From the IMG/VR virus record IMGVR_UViG_3300022074_000020, positions 1-64,000 of that record: DNA of 64,000 nt; one strand, given 5' to 3'. Both the position numbers and the translations under genes were made by a program. The stretch comes from a virus. The notes below the pieces were generated by a model that saw nothing but the letters and a program-made list of their open reading frames with translations, was not told where the DNA came from and did not search any database. Positions 52,551 through 59,995 of this stretch are shown piece after piece (within the stretch, counting starts at the first letter, position 1; each line of letters begins with the position of its first letter).

Positions 52551-53090
52551 ATGCCCGTATTAAAAGTATTGAGTACTAACGCTATTGCAGGATCTGCAAC
52601 TGAATATCAAGTAGTACAAACAGGATATTATAGAGTGCTTGCCACTGCTGCAGCATCTACAGTATCATTTAATGGTGGACCTGCTATCACACTGGTACAA
52701 AACGAAGCACTCCTCCTTAAATCAGGAGCAAAACCTGGTCAAGCAAGAATTACTAAAGCAGTAGATGATAGTACTGCTGATTATCAACTTGGAGTTAACC
52801 TTGGTGAGATGACAAATACTCATCCATTCTCTGTTGATGATTTCATCGCTGTAGAAGATGATTCTACATCTCCTGCAATCAACTCAAACTTCCTATCTGC
52901 AGGAACAGTAGGTAAGAAAGTTACTGCTGTAACTCCTAACAGTATTAGTACTGATGTTGATTCATCTAGTGCACCTGCTGATTACAGTTACGCATACTCT
53001 GGTAAGCAAGCAGTGGTCAAGCGTGCAGTTGGAATCACTGCAGGTTCTGGCGCAATCGTCGTTGAGGAAATCCAAGTAGTCGGAGGTTAA
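52551..53090 (+). CDS. Putative virion protein of unknown function (179 aa)
   Basis: The product is beta-rich, Ala/Ser/Thr-rich and acidic. It begins VLKVLSTNAIAGSATEYQVV, then GYYRVLATAAASTVSFNGGP, and ends GSGAIVVEEIQVVGG. It has no Cys, no membrane segment and no catalytic motif. Its own late promoter, its small size and its compact beta pattern fit a minor capsid, decoration or tail protein made in quantity. I do not recognise a named family, so the structural role is inferred from regulation and composition. Confidence 0.75.
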   Translation: MPVLKVLSTNAIAGSATEYQVVQTGYYRVLATAAASTVSFNGGPAITLVQNEALLLKSGAKPGQARITKAVDDSTADYQLGVNLGEMTNTHPFSVDDFIAVEDDSTSPAINSNFLSAGTVGKKVTAVTPNSISTDVDSSSAPADYSYAYSGKQAVVKRAVGITAGSGAIVVEEIQVVGG

Positions 53091-53091
53091 C

Positions 53092-53757
53092 GTGGCAACG
53101 GTTAATCAAGAGGCAGAACGTATTGTTCGTGGAATGAAAAAGAACCAACATAGGTTCAAAAAACTCTACGGAAAACGTGACAAAGAAGTTATGTACGCTA
53201 CTGCAAACAAACTTGCACAAAAAGAACAATTGAAAGTTATGTATTACAAAGATTTTATTAACATTGTAGAAGGCAATCCCACTACTAGAATGCTAACCAA
53301 GTCTAAGACACAACAGACTGGAAACATTTCTGCTGACAGAGGAACCGATGAAAAGAAAAATAGAGCAAGTAGAAAAGGACTTGAGAAAGACCTTAAAAAG
53401 AAAGGCATCGGTTACAAAAAGGGTGTCGGTGAGTATAAATATTCCTCAGGCGAAGGCACAGGACGTGAGGTTTCATACCAAACAAGTCCTGGCAAAGGAA
53501 TGTCGAAGCGTCGTTTCGGCAAAGTCATGCGTCGTCTCGGTAGAAAGCATGGTCAGGAATCTGTAATCACTAAAGATAAGGACAAACCTGCAAGACTGCA
53601 TGATACCGAATCTAAGAAGGGTAAAGAATATAAGTCTTTCGCTTTAGGTAAATCTAAGGCAGGAAAGAATCCTTCTGGTCAAGGAGAAACTTCTGGAACT
53701 AAAGTCAGAAGTGGAAAACTTGGAAAAACTAACAAACCTGCAATGCATTATAACTAA
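53092..53757 (+). CDS. Basic Lys/Gly-rich protein (221 aa, GTG start)
   Basis: Begins with GTG one nucleotide after the previous stop (GTG GCA ACG), preceded by a GGAGG ribosome site that overlaps that stop region. The N-terminal 60 residues are helical (AERIVRGMKKNQHRFKKLYG, then VMYATANKLAQKEQ). From about 85 the protein is very basic and Gly/Ser-rich (GKGMSKRRFGKVMRRLGRKH, GKSKAGKNPSGQGE). Such a composition suits binding to DNA or another polyanion. It could be a packaged, injected protein or a DNA-associated factor. No family is named here. Confidence 0.75.
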   Translation: MATVNQEAERIVRGMKKNQHRFKKLYGKRDKEVMYATANKLAQKEQLKVMYYKDFINIVEGNPTTRMLTKSKTQQTGNISADRGTDEKKNRASRKGLEKDLKKKGIGYKKGVGEYKYSSGEGTGREVSYQTSPGKGMSKRRFGKVMRRLGRKHGQESVITKDKDKPARLHDTESKKGKEYKSFALGKSKAGKNPSGQGETSGTKVRSGKLGKTNKPAMHYN

Positions 53758-53759
53758 TC

Positions 53760-55076
53760 ATGAAATGTGCACCTGCCACTAAAGGAGAAAAAAGATACTG
53801 CAGACTATGCAGTAAGAAAGAAACACGCAATCAGTGTGCCTATGGTGGTAGGATGTGGGATAGATACGCAGTAAAAGATGCATCTAAAGAAGAAACAGAA
53901 TCAGCAGCAGAAGAATCAGGTATCACTAATGGGTCTTCTGAAGGAGGCGAAGGAGTCTCCGAAGGCACGAAGAGTGGTGATAGTTCTTTGCGTGACTGGT
54001 TTTCTAAGAGTCGCTCTAGTGATGGGAAGCCTGGTTGGGTTCAACTCGGTGGTAAATACGCAGGGAAACCCTGTGCCAAACAACCTGGACAGACAACAAA
54101 ACCTAAATGCGGTTCCAGTAAAATGAAAAAGAACCTAAATAAAGATGAGGAAGACTCAGCGTTTCGTCGCAAACAAAAGCAAGATCCTAACCCAAACAGA
54201 AAAGGAAAAGCAATTAACGTGAAAACAGAATCTACACAAATACATGAAGGCGAAAAAGACGCATGTTACACTAAAGTAAAATCTCGTTATTCAGTTTGGC
54301 CAAGTGCTTATGCAAGCGGTGCACTTGTCAAATGCCGAAAAGTTGGTGCAAAGAATTGGGGAAACAAGAGTAAGAAAGAAGAGTTTGAAGGACTCAAAAC
54401 TTTCTCTGAGTTTCAAGCAGAATGTTGGAAGACACACAAAAAAGTTGGTATGAAAATGAAGGGTGGTAAGTTAGTACCTGACTGTCGCCCTAAGAATGAA
54501 GAAGTTCAAGTTGATGAAGCAAAGGTAGATAAAGGACGTAGCGATTACGGTAAAGCATCTATCAGAAACTACAGGAGAAGTGGACCTGGACATGATGATC
54601 CTGGTATGTTTGACCCTGAAGGTAAAAGGGGAAAGACTATCGAGAAACGTAGAGAAGAGCACAAAGCACGTCGTGGTGTGAAAGGTGCTAAGGTCCCTGC
54701 ATATAAGAGAGAAGAAACTTCCTTTGAAGAAGCGAAAAAGTGTTGGAAAGGTTATGAGAAAAAAGGCACTCAAAAACTTTTTGGTAAAACGTACAACCGC
54801 TGCGCTAAAAAAGAGGAGACATCACATGTCGAAGAAGGAGCAGCATGGACAAAAAAATCAGGAAAGAACTCCGAAGGAGGACTTAACGAAAAAGGACGAA
54901 AGTCTTATGAAAAGGAAAATCCAGGATCTGACCTTAAAGCACCTTCAAAAAAGGTTGGAAATCCCAGACGGGCATCCTTCTGTGCAAGAATGAAAGGTAT
55001 GAGAAAGAGACAGAAACCATCTAATAATACAGGCGACGATAGACTATCTAAGTCACTACGAGCATGGAATTGCTAA
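53760..55076 (+). CDS. Basic Cys/Lys-rich modular protein (438 aa)
   Basis: A string of short Cys-containing modules. Residues 2-27 have C-x10-C-x2-C-x8-C spacing (YCRLCSKKETRNQCAYGG). Next comes a 'SLRDWFSKSRSSDGKPGWVQ' module with GKYAGKPCAKQ and KPKCGSSK. Then DACYTKVKSRYSVWPSAYAS and ALVKCRKVGAKNWGNKS, a KCWKGYEKKGTQKLFGKTYN module, and a C-terminal GGLNEKGRKSYEKENPGSDL with RRASFCARMKGMRKR and SLRAWNC. These cassettes recur in many marine phages and giant viruses and have DUF names (I recall DUF5872 and DUF6321) without known function. High Lys content suggests nucleic-acid or head association. It overlaps the next small gene by 13 nt. Confidence 0.85.
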   Translation: MKCAPATKGEKRYCRLCSKKETRNQCAYGGRMWDRYAVKDASKEETESAAEESGITNGSSEGGEGVSEGTKSGDSSLRDWFSKSRSSDGKPGWVQLGGKYAGKPCAKQPGQTTKPKCGSSKMKKNLNKDEEDSAFRRKQKQDPNPNRKGKAINVKTESTQIHEGEKDACYTKVKSRYSVWPSAYASGALVKCRKVGAKNWGNKSKKEEFEGLKTFSEFQAECWKTHKKVGMKMKGGKLVPDCRPKNEEVQVDEAKVDKGRSDYGKASIRNYRRSGPGHDDPGMFDPEGKRGKTIEKRREEHKARRGVKGAKVPAYKREETSFEEAKKCWKGYEKKGTQKLFGKTYNRCAKKEETSHVEEGAAWTKKSGKNSEGGLNEKGRKSYEKENPGSDLKAPSKKVGNPRRASFCARMKGMRKRQKPSNNTGDDRLSKSLRAWNC

Positions 55077-55201
55077 AACGTTTTCTTGCATGGGATAGAG
55101 ACCTTGCTAAGAAATGGCAGAAGAAACTTAAATTATCTGACTATCAAATGCTTTGGTTAGCATTTGCTAAAGGGTTGCTCATAGGAGCAATCTTGCTATA
55201 A
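55064..55201 (+). CDS. Small membrane protein (45 aa)
   Basis: ATG 55064 overlaps the 438-aa gene by 13 nt and the frame ends with TAA at 55199-55201. An amphipathic basic helix (ELLKRFLAWDRDLAKKWQKK) precedes one membrane segment (YQMLWLAFAKGLLIGAILL). Short proteins with this 'basic helix then WxAFAKGLLIG' pattern are common in T4-like cyanophages. It presumably inserts in the host membrane. Function unknown. Confidence 0.8.
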   Translation: MELLKRFLAWDRDLAKKWQKKLKLSDYQMLWLAFAKGLLIGAILL

Positions 55202-55203
55202 TT

Positions 55204-55211
55204 AATAAATA
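55204..55211 (+). promoter_or_regulatory. T4-type late promoter (AATAAATA)
   Basis: AATAAATA followed by ATAC lies 25 nt before the ATG at 55237. The 12-mer AATAAATAATAC is repeated at 56371-56382, before another small gene, which argues that it is functional. Confidence 0.6.
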
Positions 55212-55236
55212 ATACTATAACAACGCATATCAATTT

Positions 55237-55482
55237 ATGGACTCTTTCAGTGCAAAAGAGTGTCCCCAGTGTAATGCCAAATGGATGGGTGAACAACTCT
55301 ACTGGTCAACTGGAGCAGAAGGATGCCCTCATGATCTAGCAGGTCTAGTGTGCAATGACTATGGTGATGAAAGATGCATCAACCCATGCAAAGGTTCTAC
55401 AAGCGGACAGACATGGGAATTTCGTCGTGGAATGATTGCAGGATTGATGCAAGAACATGACAGGAAATCCGAACAAGACTAA
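55237..55482 (+). CDS. Cys-rich small protein (81 aa)
   Basis: Eight Cys residues are arranged as CPQC near residue 9, then GCPHDLAGLVCND and RCINPCKG, which fits one or two zinc-binding knuckles. The C-terminus is helical and charged (FRRGMIAGLMQEHDRKSEQD). Similar proteins with a 'CPHDLAGLVCN' motif occur in cyanophages. It may bind nucleic acid or a host protein through the zinc site, but this is inference. It has its own late-promoter candidate. Confidence 0.75.
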   Translation: MDSFSAKECPQCNAKWMGEQLYWSTGAEGCPHDLAGLVCNDYGDERCINPCKGSTSGQTWEFRRGMIAGLMQEHDRKSEQD

Positions 55483-55503
55483 GTGTAAATACTCAATTTA
55501 CTT

Positions 55504-55511
55504 TATAAATA
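55504..55511 (+). promoter_or_regulatory. Exact T4 late promoter (TATAAATA)
   Basis: An exact TATAAATA lies 27 nt before the GTG of the 31-aa membrane protein and 119 nt before PTOX. It should drive the small membrane protein, PTOX and the coiled-coil gene as a unit. Confidence 0.75.
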
Positions 55512-55537
55512 GTTACGTCATTTGAACATTTGAAACA

Positions 55538-55633
55538 GTGGAAAGACATACAATTGTATCAGCAAGTATCATCTTTGGTATCATTGGGATTTCTCTAGTT
55601 AAACTAGTACCACTAGCATACGCGATTGGATGA
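55538..55633 (+). CDS. Tiny membrane protein upstream of PTOX (31 aa, GTG start)
   Basis: GTG 55538 to TGA 55631-55633, overlapping the PTOX ATG by 4 nt (ATGA), so it is likely coupled to PTOX. The product is almost one membrane helix (IVSASIIFGIIGISLVKLVP) after ERHT. It lies directly downstream of an exact late promoter. Small single-pass proteins of this type often accompany photosynthetic membrane complexes in phages and cyanobacteria, but the sequence matches none I can name. Confidence 0.5.
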   Translation: MERHTIVSASIIFGIIGISLVKLVPLAYAIG

Positions 55634-56139
55634 AAACATTTAACAACTTAATACTATCTCTCACTGTGGCAGTCATCGACTTCCTCTATCGGGGGAGAGA
55701 CATACCTAGATTTTGGGTGCTTGAGGAAATTGCTCGTGCACCCTATTTTTCTTTTATGAGTGTGTTGCATTTCCGTGAGTCATTAGGTCTCAGGGGTCCA
55801 GAGCACATCTATCTAATGAAAGAACATTTCGCTCAAACTCTCAACGAAACAGAACATCTTGAAGAGATGGAATCTCGTGGTGGAAACAAGCACTGGGTTG
55901 ATCGAGCATTTGCTAGACACTTAGTGTTACTTTACTACTGGATCATGGTTGTTTATTATGCCATCTCTCCAGTTAACGCATACCACATTAACGAACAAAT
56001 CGAACATCATGCTGCCGAGACTTATAACAAGTACTTGACAATGTATCCTGATGATGCTAAGATAGTAGCGATTCGTGACGATGAACTGAAACACGCAGAA
56101 GAACTTCGTCAGGCAATGAAACTGGTATTAGCATTATGA
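55630..56139 (+). CDS. ptox: Plastoquinol terminal oxidase (PTOX)
   Basis: A 169-residue member of the alternative oxidase/PTOX di-iron family, matching the compact size of phage PTOX. Candidate ligands are all present: Glu32 (VLEEIARAPYF), Glu73 and His76 (NETEHLEEME), Glu125 (QIEHHAAETY), Glu152 and His155 (RDDELKHAEE). HFRESLGLRGPEH follows the first ligand, and a hydrophobic hairpin (LVLLYYWIMVVYYA) fits membrane-surface binding. The enzyme oxidises plastoquinol and reduces oxygen to water, relieving over-reduction of the host electron chain in infection. ATGA overlaps join it to a 31-aa membrane protein upstream and a coiled-coil gene downstream. Confidence 0.93.
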   Translation: MKTFNNLILSLTVAVIDFLYRGRDIPRFWVLEEIARAPYFSFMSVLHFRESLGLRGPEHIYLMKEHFAQTLNETEHLEEMESRGGNKHWVDRAFARHLVLLYYWIMVVYYAISPVNAYHINEQIEHHAAETYNKYLTMYPDDAKIVAIRDDELKHAEELRQAMKLVLAL

Positions 56140-56375
56140 AAATGAGACCTAAAGAAACTGAAAACCCAGAACAGTTACTAGCACGTTTTGATAAACGTAT
56201 CAAACAACTGACTGCAAGAAAGGATGAATTGCAAGGGTGGTTTGATGAGTACGTCAAACTTGAAAAAGACTTACAAAGACTACAGGGATCTGTAGATGCT
56301 GTTACCTATATTTCTACTGGTGCTTTGCCAGGAGATGGTAACCATACTGGTATGCAAGACCACAAACCAAAATAA
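56136..56375 (+). CDS. Small coiled-coil protein (79 aa)
   Basis: Overlaps PTOX by 4 nt (ATGA). The helical body (QLLARFDKRIKQLTARKDEL, then VKLEKDLQRLQGSVDAV) predicts a coiled coil, and a short glycine-rich tail follows (GALPGDGNHTGMQDHK). Co-translation with PTOX is implied, but nothing in the sequence points to a shared function. No family recognised. Confidence 0.7.
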   Translation: MKMRPKETENPEQLLARFDKRIKQLTARKDELQGWFDEYVKLEKDLQRLQGSVDAVTYISTGALPGDGNHTGMQDHKPK

Positions 56376-56378
56376 ATA
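56371..56378 (+). promoter_or_regulatory. T4-type late promoter (AATAAATA)
   Basis: Overlaps the stop codon at 56373-56375 and precedes the ATG at 56401 by 22 nt. It shares AATAAATAATAC with the site at 55204. A strong AAGGAGA ribosome site follows. Confidence 0.6.
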
Positions 56379-56400
56379 ATACACTATATCAAGGAGAGTT

Positions 56401-56574
56401 ATGCACCACTACACAGTAGGTTGGCATGACAACCAACAGCATCATTTTGAAATTTGTGAGTATGCCGAAGATGCTTTCAATGCTTTAAGACAAGCAAAGG
56501 AAGACATCCCATCTTTTAAAAATACGCACATGGCAGAATATTGCATTAAAGAGGATGATATTAAAACCCCTTGA
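56401..56574 (+). CDS. Small conserved-type cyanophage protein (57 aa)
   Basis: ATG 56401 is preceded by AAGGAGA, the clearest ribosome site in this stretch. The product (MHHYTVGWHDNQQHHFEICE, then YAEDAFNALRQAKEDIP) matches a small family I recall from cyanophages, with a 'HYTVGWHDNxxHHFEICEYAEDA' opening. It is His-rich and soluble with an alpha/beta pattern. It overlaps the next membrane-protein frame by 20 nt. Function unknown. Confidence 0.8.
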   Translation: MHHYTVGWHDNQQHHFEICEYAEDAFNALRQAKEDIPSFKNTHMAEYCIKEDDIKTP

Positions 56575-56761
56575 GCATCAAAGTGATCCTGTTTGGTCCG
56601 TAATTATCATGCTTATCATACTCCTCATTGGAGTATCTTGGTACATCTACTATATACTAAGAATGTCCTTTAAGGAGTTACAGAACGATGGGAGCGATGA
56701 TACCCCCAAGCAGGAAGAGTTGTTACAACTTTCGAGTGACGGAGATAAACCGTGTTCTTGA
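56555..56761 (+). CDS. Small membrane protein (68 aa)
   Basis: One membrane helix (VWSVIIMLIILLIGVSWYIY) near residues 13-33, then a polar acidic tail (FKELQNDGSDDTPKQEELL). It overlaps the preceding gene by 20 nt and the nuclease gene by 74 nt in another frame. The overlap with the nuclease is long but the nuclease start has good ribosome-site support, so both can be real. No family recognised. Confidence 0.6.
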   Translation: MILKPLEHQSDPVWSVIIMLIILLIGVSWYIYYILRMSFKELQNDGSDDTPKQEELLQLSSDGDKPCS

Positions 56762-57146
56762 CGGTGATACTATTGACGTCACCATTGATCTTGGGTTTGA
56801 CTTATACAAGAAAGAAAGAGTTAGAATTGCAGGAGTTGATACACCTGAAAAAAGGACACGAGATCTCGAAGAAAAAGCGTTGGGTATCGACGCAACTAAC
56901 TGGCTTAAGGAGAAACTTGAGGGGGCAATAGAAGGCGACGAAGAACTTTCAATTAGAACAGAACTTAAAGGAGGTGTCGGTAAATATGGCAGACTCCTAG
57001 GATGGTTATATATTGGTGATGCACAAATGTCTCTCAATGAGGCAATGATTGATGAAGGTTATGCTTGGGAGTATGATGGTGGCACAAAACAAAAGAACTT
57101 TGATGACCTTAGGGAAATTAGAAGACAGAGAGGGACTCTGCTCTGA
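56688..57146 (+). CDS. Staphylococcal-nuclease-like (thermonuclease) protein
   Basis: A 152-residue SNase-fold protein. The motif VLDGDTIDVTIDLGFDLYKK supplies the calcium-binding acids (Asp25, Asp27), RVRIAGVDTPE the catalytic Arg/Glu region (Arg44/Arg46, Glu54), and GKYGRLLGWL the second Arg (Arg102). A final AWEYDGGTKQ is typical of the phage branch. The start at 56688 is supported by AAGGAG at 56671-56676. It has no obvious signal peptide, so it is probably cytoplasmic; it may help degrade host DNA or process phage DNA. It overlaps the bilin reductase gene. Confidence 0.88.
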   Translation: MGAMIPPSRKSCYNFRVTEINRVLDGDTIDVTIDLGFDLYKKERVRIAGVDTPEKRTRDLEEKALGIDATNWLKEKLEGAIEGDEELSIRTELKGGVGKYGRLLGWLYIGDAQMSLNEAMIDEGYAWEYDGGTKQKNFDDLREIRRQRGTLL

Positions 57147-57807
57147 TTTAGATATTCTTATTAGAGCAGCAACTATAGGTCTACCTGAATGTAATGAAGA
57201 GTTTGCCACTGAATACTCAGAGGTTCATAGAGATGGTGTCTCCATTTACAATCGTATGTGGAATTGTAGAGGACTGAGAAGAATACATTTAGAAAGAGCA
57301 ATCACACCTAAGGTAGAGATACTTCATGCAGTCTTTTGGCCAGATCCAAACTACAATCTACCTATCTTTGGGTGTGATATTGTAAGTGCAGGTGGCAATA
57401 TAACTGCTGCTATTGTAGATATCTCTCCTGTTCGTGGCACAGAAGATATGTACGAAAAGATTGCTGAGGCAAGTAATCGCTATAAATTTAGTAATGTCAG
57501 GCATTTACCAGAATGGGGAGATGTGTTTTCACCTTACTGCAAGTTTCAGAAATTGAAGACAAGTGACGATAGATACAACTTTTATGCCTGCTGCAAAGAA
57601 TACATACAGATATACACTCAAATGGTTCGGGAATCTGATGGAGACATTGAATGGATTGATATCATGAAACGATATGATGATCAAGCATACTATGTTAGTC
57701 AACAAAGAAGAAATACCAAAACTAAAGCAGTGTTAAGTCAGTGGTTTGATGATGTTTGGGCGGACACCTATATAGAGCAGGTACTATTTGATAAACCAAA
57801 GTTATGA
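57103..57807 (+). CDS. pcyA: Ferredoxin-dependent bilin reductase, PcyA-like
   Basis: Clear FDBR family member: RGLRRIHLERA, ILHAVFWPDPNYNLPIFGCD, AAIVDISPVRG, PEWGDVFSPYCKF and a terminal WADTYIEQVLFD all line up with Synechocystis PcyA as I remember it. The PcyA catalytic trio is intact: Glu in HLE, His in ILH and Asp in GCD (Asp codon 57376-57378), corresponding to Glu76, His88 and Asp105. PcyA reduces biliverdin to phycocyanobilin with electrons from ferredoxin. The Glu argues for PcyA over PebS or PcyX, but memory-based alignment is not proof. I chose ATG 57103 (234 aa, 44-nt overlap with the nuclease); TTG 57049 or ATG 57052 would overlap it by about 95 nt. No heme oxygenase or ferredoxin gene is in the window. 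Confidence 0.88.
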   Translation: MTLGKLEDREGLCSDLDILIRAATIGLPECNEEFATEYSEVHRDGVSIYNRMWNCRGLRRIHLERAITPKVEILHAVFWPDPNYNLPIFGCDIVSAGGNITAAIVDISPVRGTEDMYEKIAEASNRYKFSNVRHLPEWGDVFSPYCKFQKLKTSDDRYNFYACCKEYIQIYTQMVRESDGDIEWIDIMKRYDDQAYYVSQQRRNTKTKAVLSQWFDDVWADTYIEQVLFDKPKL

Positions 57808-58019
57808 GAGAGCAGTTAATTCGTGCACTTATTGCTCATGCACAAGGAGACATCCAAAAGCATAAAGCAAATGTGGAAGTATACCTTACTCATCCAGTAG
57901 GTATTGGTGAGCACTCAAACATCGTTGAAGCAATCGAACAAGAACTTGATATGATTGCTAAGTATCAAGACCAGATTGACGTTATTAACAAATACTTTAA
58001 CAAAAAATCCGATCAATGA
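57804..58019 (+). CDS. Small helical protein (71 aa)
   Basis: ATGA overlap with the bilin reductase and another with the next gene, so it is translated in a coupled chain. The sequence (LIRALIAHAQGDIQKHKANV, GEHSNIVEAIEQELDMIAKY) is helical with regular Leu/Ile spacing and no Cys or membrane segment. Similar small proteins sit upstream of the large terminase in marine T4-like phages. Function unknown. Confidence 0.75.
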   Translation: MREQLIRALIAHAQGDIQKHKANVEVYLTHPVGIGEHSNIVEAIEQELDMIAKYQDQIDVINKYFNKKSDQ

Positions 58020-58240
58020 TAGACGACCATCCAGATTTTGATGAGATAGATGATCATGATTATCATCTAAAACTATATCATCAAGATCTTAGACTACTAC
58101 ACAGTTGTGTAGAAAAATCTATTCAGTCTTGGCCAGGCGGTGATCCTAGAGAACAAGAAGCAATGTTTGTGATGCGAGATATTTTATATAAAGGTTTATT
58201 GGAACACCAATATCACCAGTTGAATGTAGACAGAGACTAA
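58016..58240 (+). CDS. Small acidic protein (74 aa)
   Basis: Begins with a His/Asp-rich stretch (DDHPDFDEIDDHDYHLKLYH) and continues as helices (LLHSCVEKSIQSWPGGDPRE, MFVMRDILYKGLLEHQYHQL). It overlaps the preceding gene by 4 nt and the next ATG by 1 nt. The His/Asp cluster might bind a metal, but there is no recognised site. Family and function unknown, although the position before gp17 is shared with other cyanophages as I recall. Confidence 0.75.
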   Translation: MIDDHPDFDEIDDHDYHLKLYHQDLRLLHSCVEKSIQSWPGGDPREQEAMFVMRDILYKGLLEHQYHQLNVDRD

Positions 58241-58332
58241 TGGAACTACTAATCGGAACAGCATGTTTTGGTGCATTTACCTTTTGGGGTGTATGTGTTG
58301 CCAAATACCTTGATGCAAGAGAGAACAACTAA
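58240..58332 (+). CDS. Tiny membrane protein before gp17 (30 aa)
   Basis: TAATG junctions at both ends: the ATG overlaps the previous stop and its stop overlaps the gp17 ATG. The product is one membrane helix (LLIGTACFGAFTFWGVCVAK) with a charged tail (YLDARENN). The exact packing into the reading chain supports a real gene despite its size. Function unknown. Confidence 0.65.
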   Translation: MELLIGTACFGAFTFWGVCVAKYLDARENN

Positions 58333-59984
58333 TGGCAGTTAAACAGGAAATTTACTTAGGTAATCCCAATCTAAAAAAGGCAAACGTTTCTACGAACTTT
58401 ACGAAGAAACAGATTGCTGAGTATTTGAAGTGCGCTCAAGATCCTGTTCATTTCATTAGAAAATATATCAAGATTGTTTCTCTTGATGAGGGTGTCATAC
58501 CATTTACAATGTATGACTTCCAAGAAGACATGGTAACTAAGTTCCATGAGAAAAGATTTAATATTGCCAAACTTCCAAGACAGTCTGGTAAATCTACAAT
58601 CGTTACAGCATATCTACTATGGTATGTACTATTCAATGACAATGTAAATGTCGCAATCCTCGCAAACAAGGCAGCAACTGCAAGAGAGATGTTGGGACGC
58701 CTACAGTTATCTTACGAGAATCTTCCTAAATGGTTGCAACAAGGTATACTGGGGTGGAACAAAGGATCCCTCGAACTGGAGAACGGTAGTAAGATTTTGG
58801 CTGCAAGTACTAGTGCTTCTGCTGTTCGCGGTATGTCCTTTAACGTTATATTTCTGGACGAATTCGCGTTTGTTCCGAATCATATTGCTGACCAGTTTTT
58901 CAGTTCTGTCTATCCTACTATATCTTCTGGTAAGTCCACAAAGGTTATTATCATTTCTACCCCTCACGGGATGAACATGTTCTACAAATTGTGGCATGAT
59001 GCGGAACGTGGTCAGAATGAATATCTACCAACAGAAGTACATTGGTCACAAGTTCCAGGCAGAGATGAGGTCTGGAAAGAACAAACTATCAAGAACACAT
59101 CAGAAGCACAGTTCAAAGTTGAATTTGAATGTGAATTCCTGGGCTCTGTTGACACATTAATCAGTCCTAGTAAACTCAGGACTATGGCATACCATGATCC
59201 AATTAAAGAGAACAGAGGTCTTGCACTGTTTGAATCTGTACAAGAAGACCATGATTATATACTAACTGTTGACGTGTCTCGTGGTGTAGGACATGATTAC
59301 TCAGCATTCGCAGTATTTGATACCTCAGAACTACCATATAAAATGGTTGCTAGATATAAGAACAACGAGATCAAACCAATCGTCTTACCAAATGTTGTGG
59401 TGGACGTAGCAAAGAATTTTAACAATGCATACATCTTATGTGAAGTAAATGATATTGGTGGACAGGTTGCGGATATTATTCAGTATGATCTGGAGTATGA
59501 AAATCTACTGATGGCATCGATGCGTGGTAGAGCAGGACAACAATTAGGTCAAGGGTTCTCTGGTAAGAAGACTCAACTAGGTATCAAGATGTCAAGTGCT
59601 ACCAAGCAAGTTGGATGTTCCAACCTTAAAGCATTGATTGAAGATGATAAATTAGTAATTCCAGACTACGACACTATTGCAGAACTAACTACCTTTATCG
59701 CAAAGGGTCAATCATTCCAAGCGGAAGATGGATGTAACGATGACCTAGCAATGTGTCTGGTTATATTCTCATGGATGGCAACACAACCATACTTCAAAGA
59801 GATGCATGATAATGATGTGCGTGCGCGGATCTATGAAGATCAACGAGACGCAATCGAACAAGATATGGCACCTTTTGGGTTCGTTTCTGATGGTATGGAT
59901 GACGAGTACTTCGCAGACGCTCAGGGCGATGTCTGGAAAGTCGCGGAATATGGAGATAAATCATACATGTGGGACTATAGATAG
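58332..59984 (+). CDS. gp17: Large terminase subunit gp17
   Basis: A 550-residue gp17-type packaging motor. The ATPase has Walker A RQSGKST at 83-89, Walker B VIFLDEF at 172-178 and the coupling motif STPHG at 209-213. The RNase H-like nuclease follows, with ILTVDVSRGVGHDYSAF near 315, LCEVNDIGGQV near 375 and GCNDDLAM near 480 supplying the acidic metal ligands. It pumps DNA into the prohead through gp20 and cuts headful lengths. Length is in the normal range (T4 gp17 is 610). It is coupled by one base to a tiny membrane protein upstream. Confidence 0.97.
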   Translation: MAVKQEIYLGNPNLKKANVSTNFTKKQIAEYLKCAQDPVHFIRKYIKIVSLDEGVIPFTMYDFQEDMVTKFHEKRFNIAKLPRQSGKSTIVTAYLLWYVLFNDNVNVAILANKAATAREMLGRLQLSYENLPKWLQQGILGWNKGSLELENGSKILAASTSASAVRGMSFNVIFLDEFAFVPNHIADQFFSSVYPTISSGKSTKVIIISTPHGMNMFYKLWHDAERGQNEYLPTEVHWSQVPGRDEVWKEQTIKNTSEAQFKVEFECEFLGSVDTLISPSKLRTMAYHDPIKENRGLALFESVQEDHDYILTVDVSRGVGHDYSAFAVFDTSELPYKMVARYKNNEIKPIVLPNVVVDVAKNFNNAYILCEVNDIGGQVADIIQYDLEYENLLMASMRGRAGQQLGQGFSGKKTQLGIKMSSATKQVGCSNLKALIEDDKLVIPDYDTIAELTTFIAKGQSFQAEDGCNDDLAMCLVIFSWMATQPYFKEMHDNDVRARIYEDQRDAIEQDMAPFGFVSDGMDDEYFADAQGDVWKVAEYGDKSYMWDYR

Positions 59985-59995
59985 CATTTCATTTT

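Noticed and set aside
57049-57102. Longer N-terminus of the bilin reductase from TTG 57049 or ATG 57052
   Set aside because: It would overlap the nuclease gene by about 95 nt and the added residues (Met/Lys-rich) do not resemble any FDBR N-terminus; ATG 57103 is more economical, though unproven.
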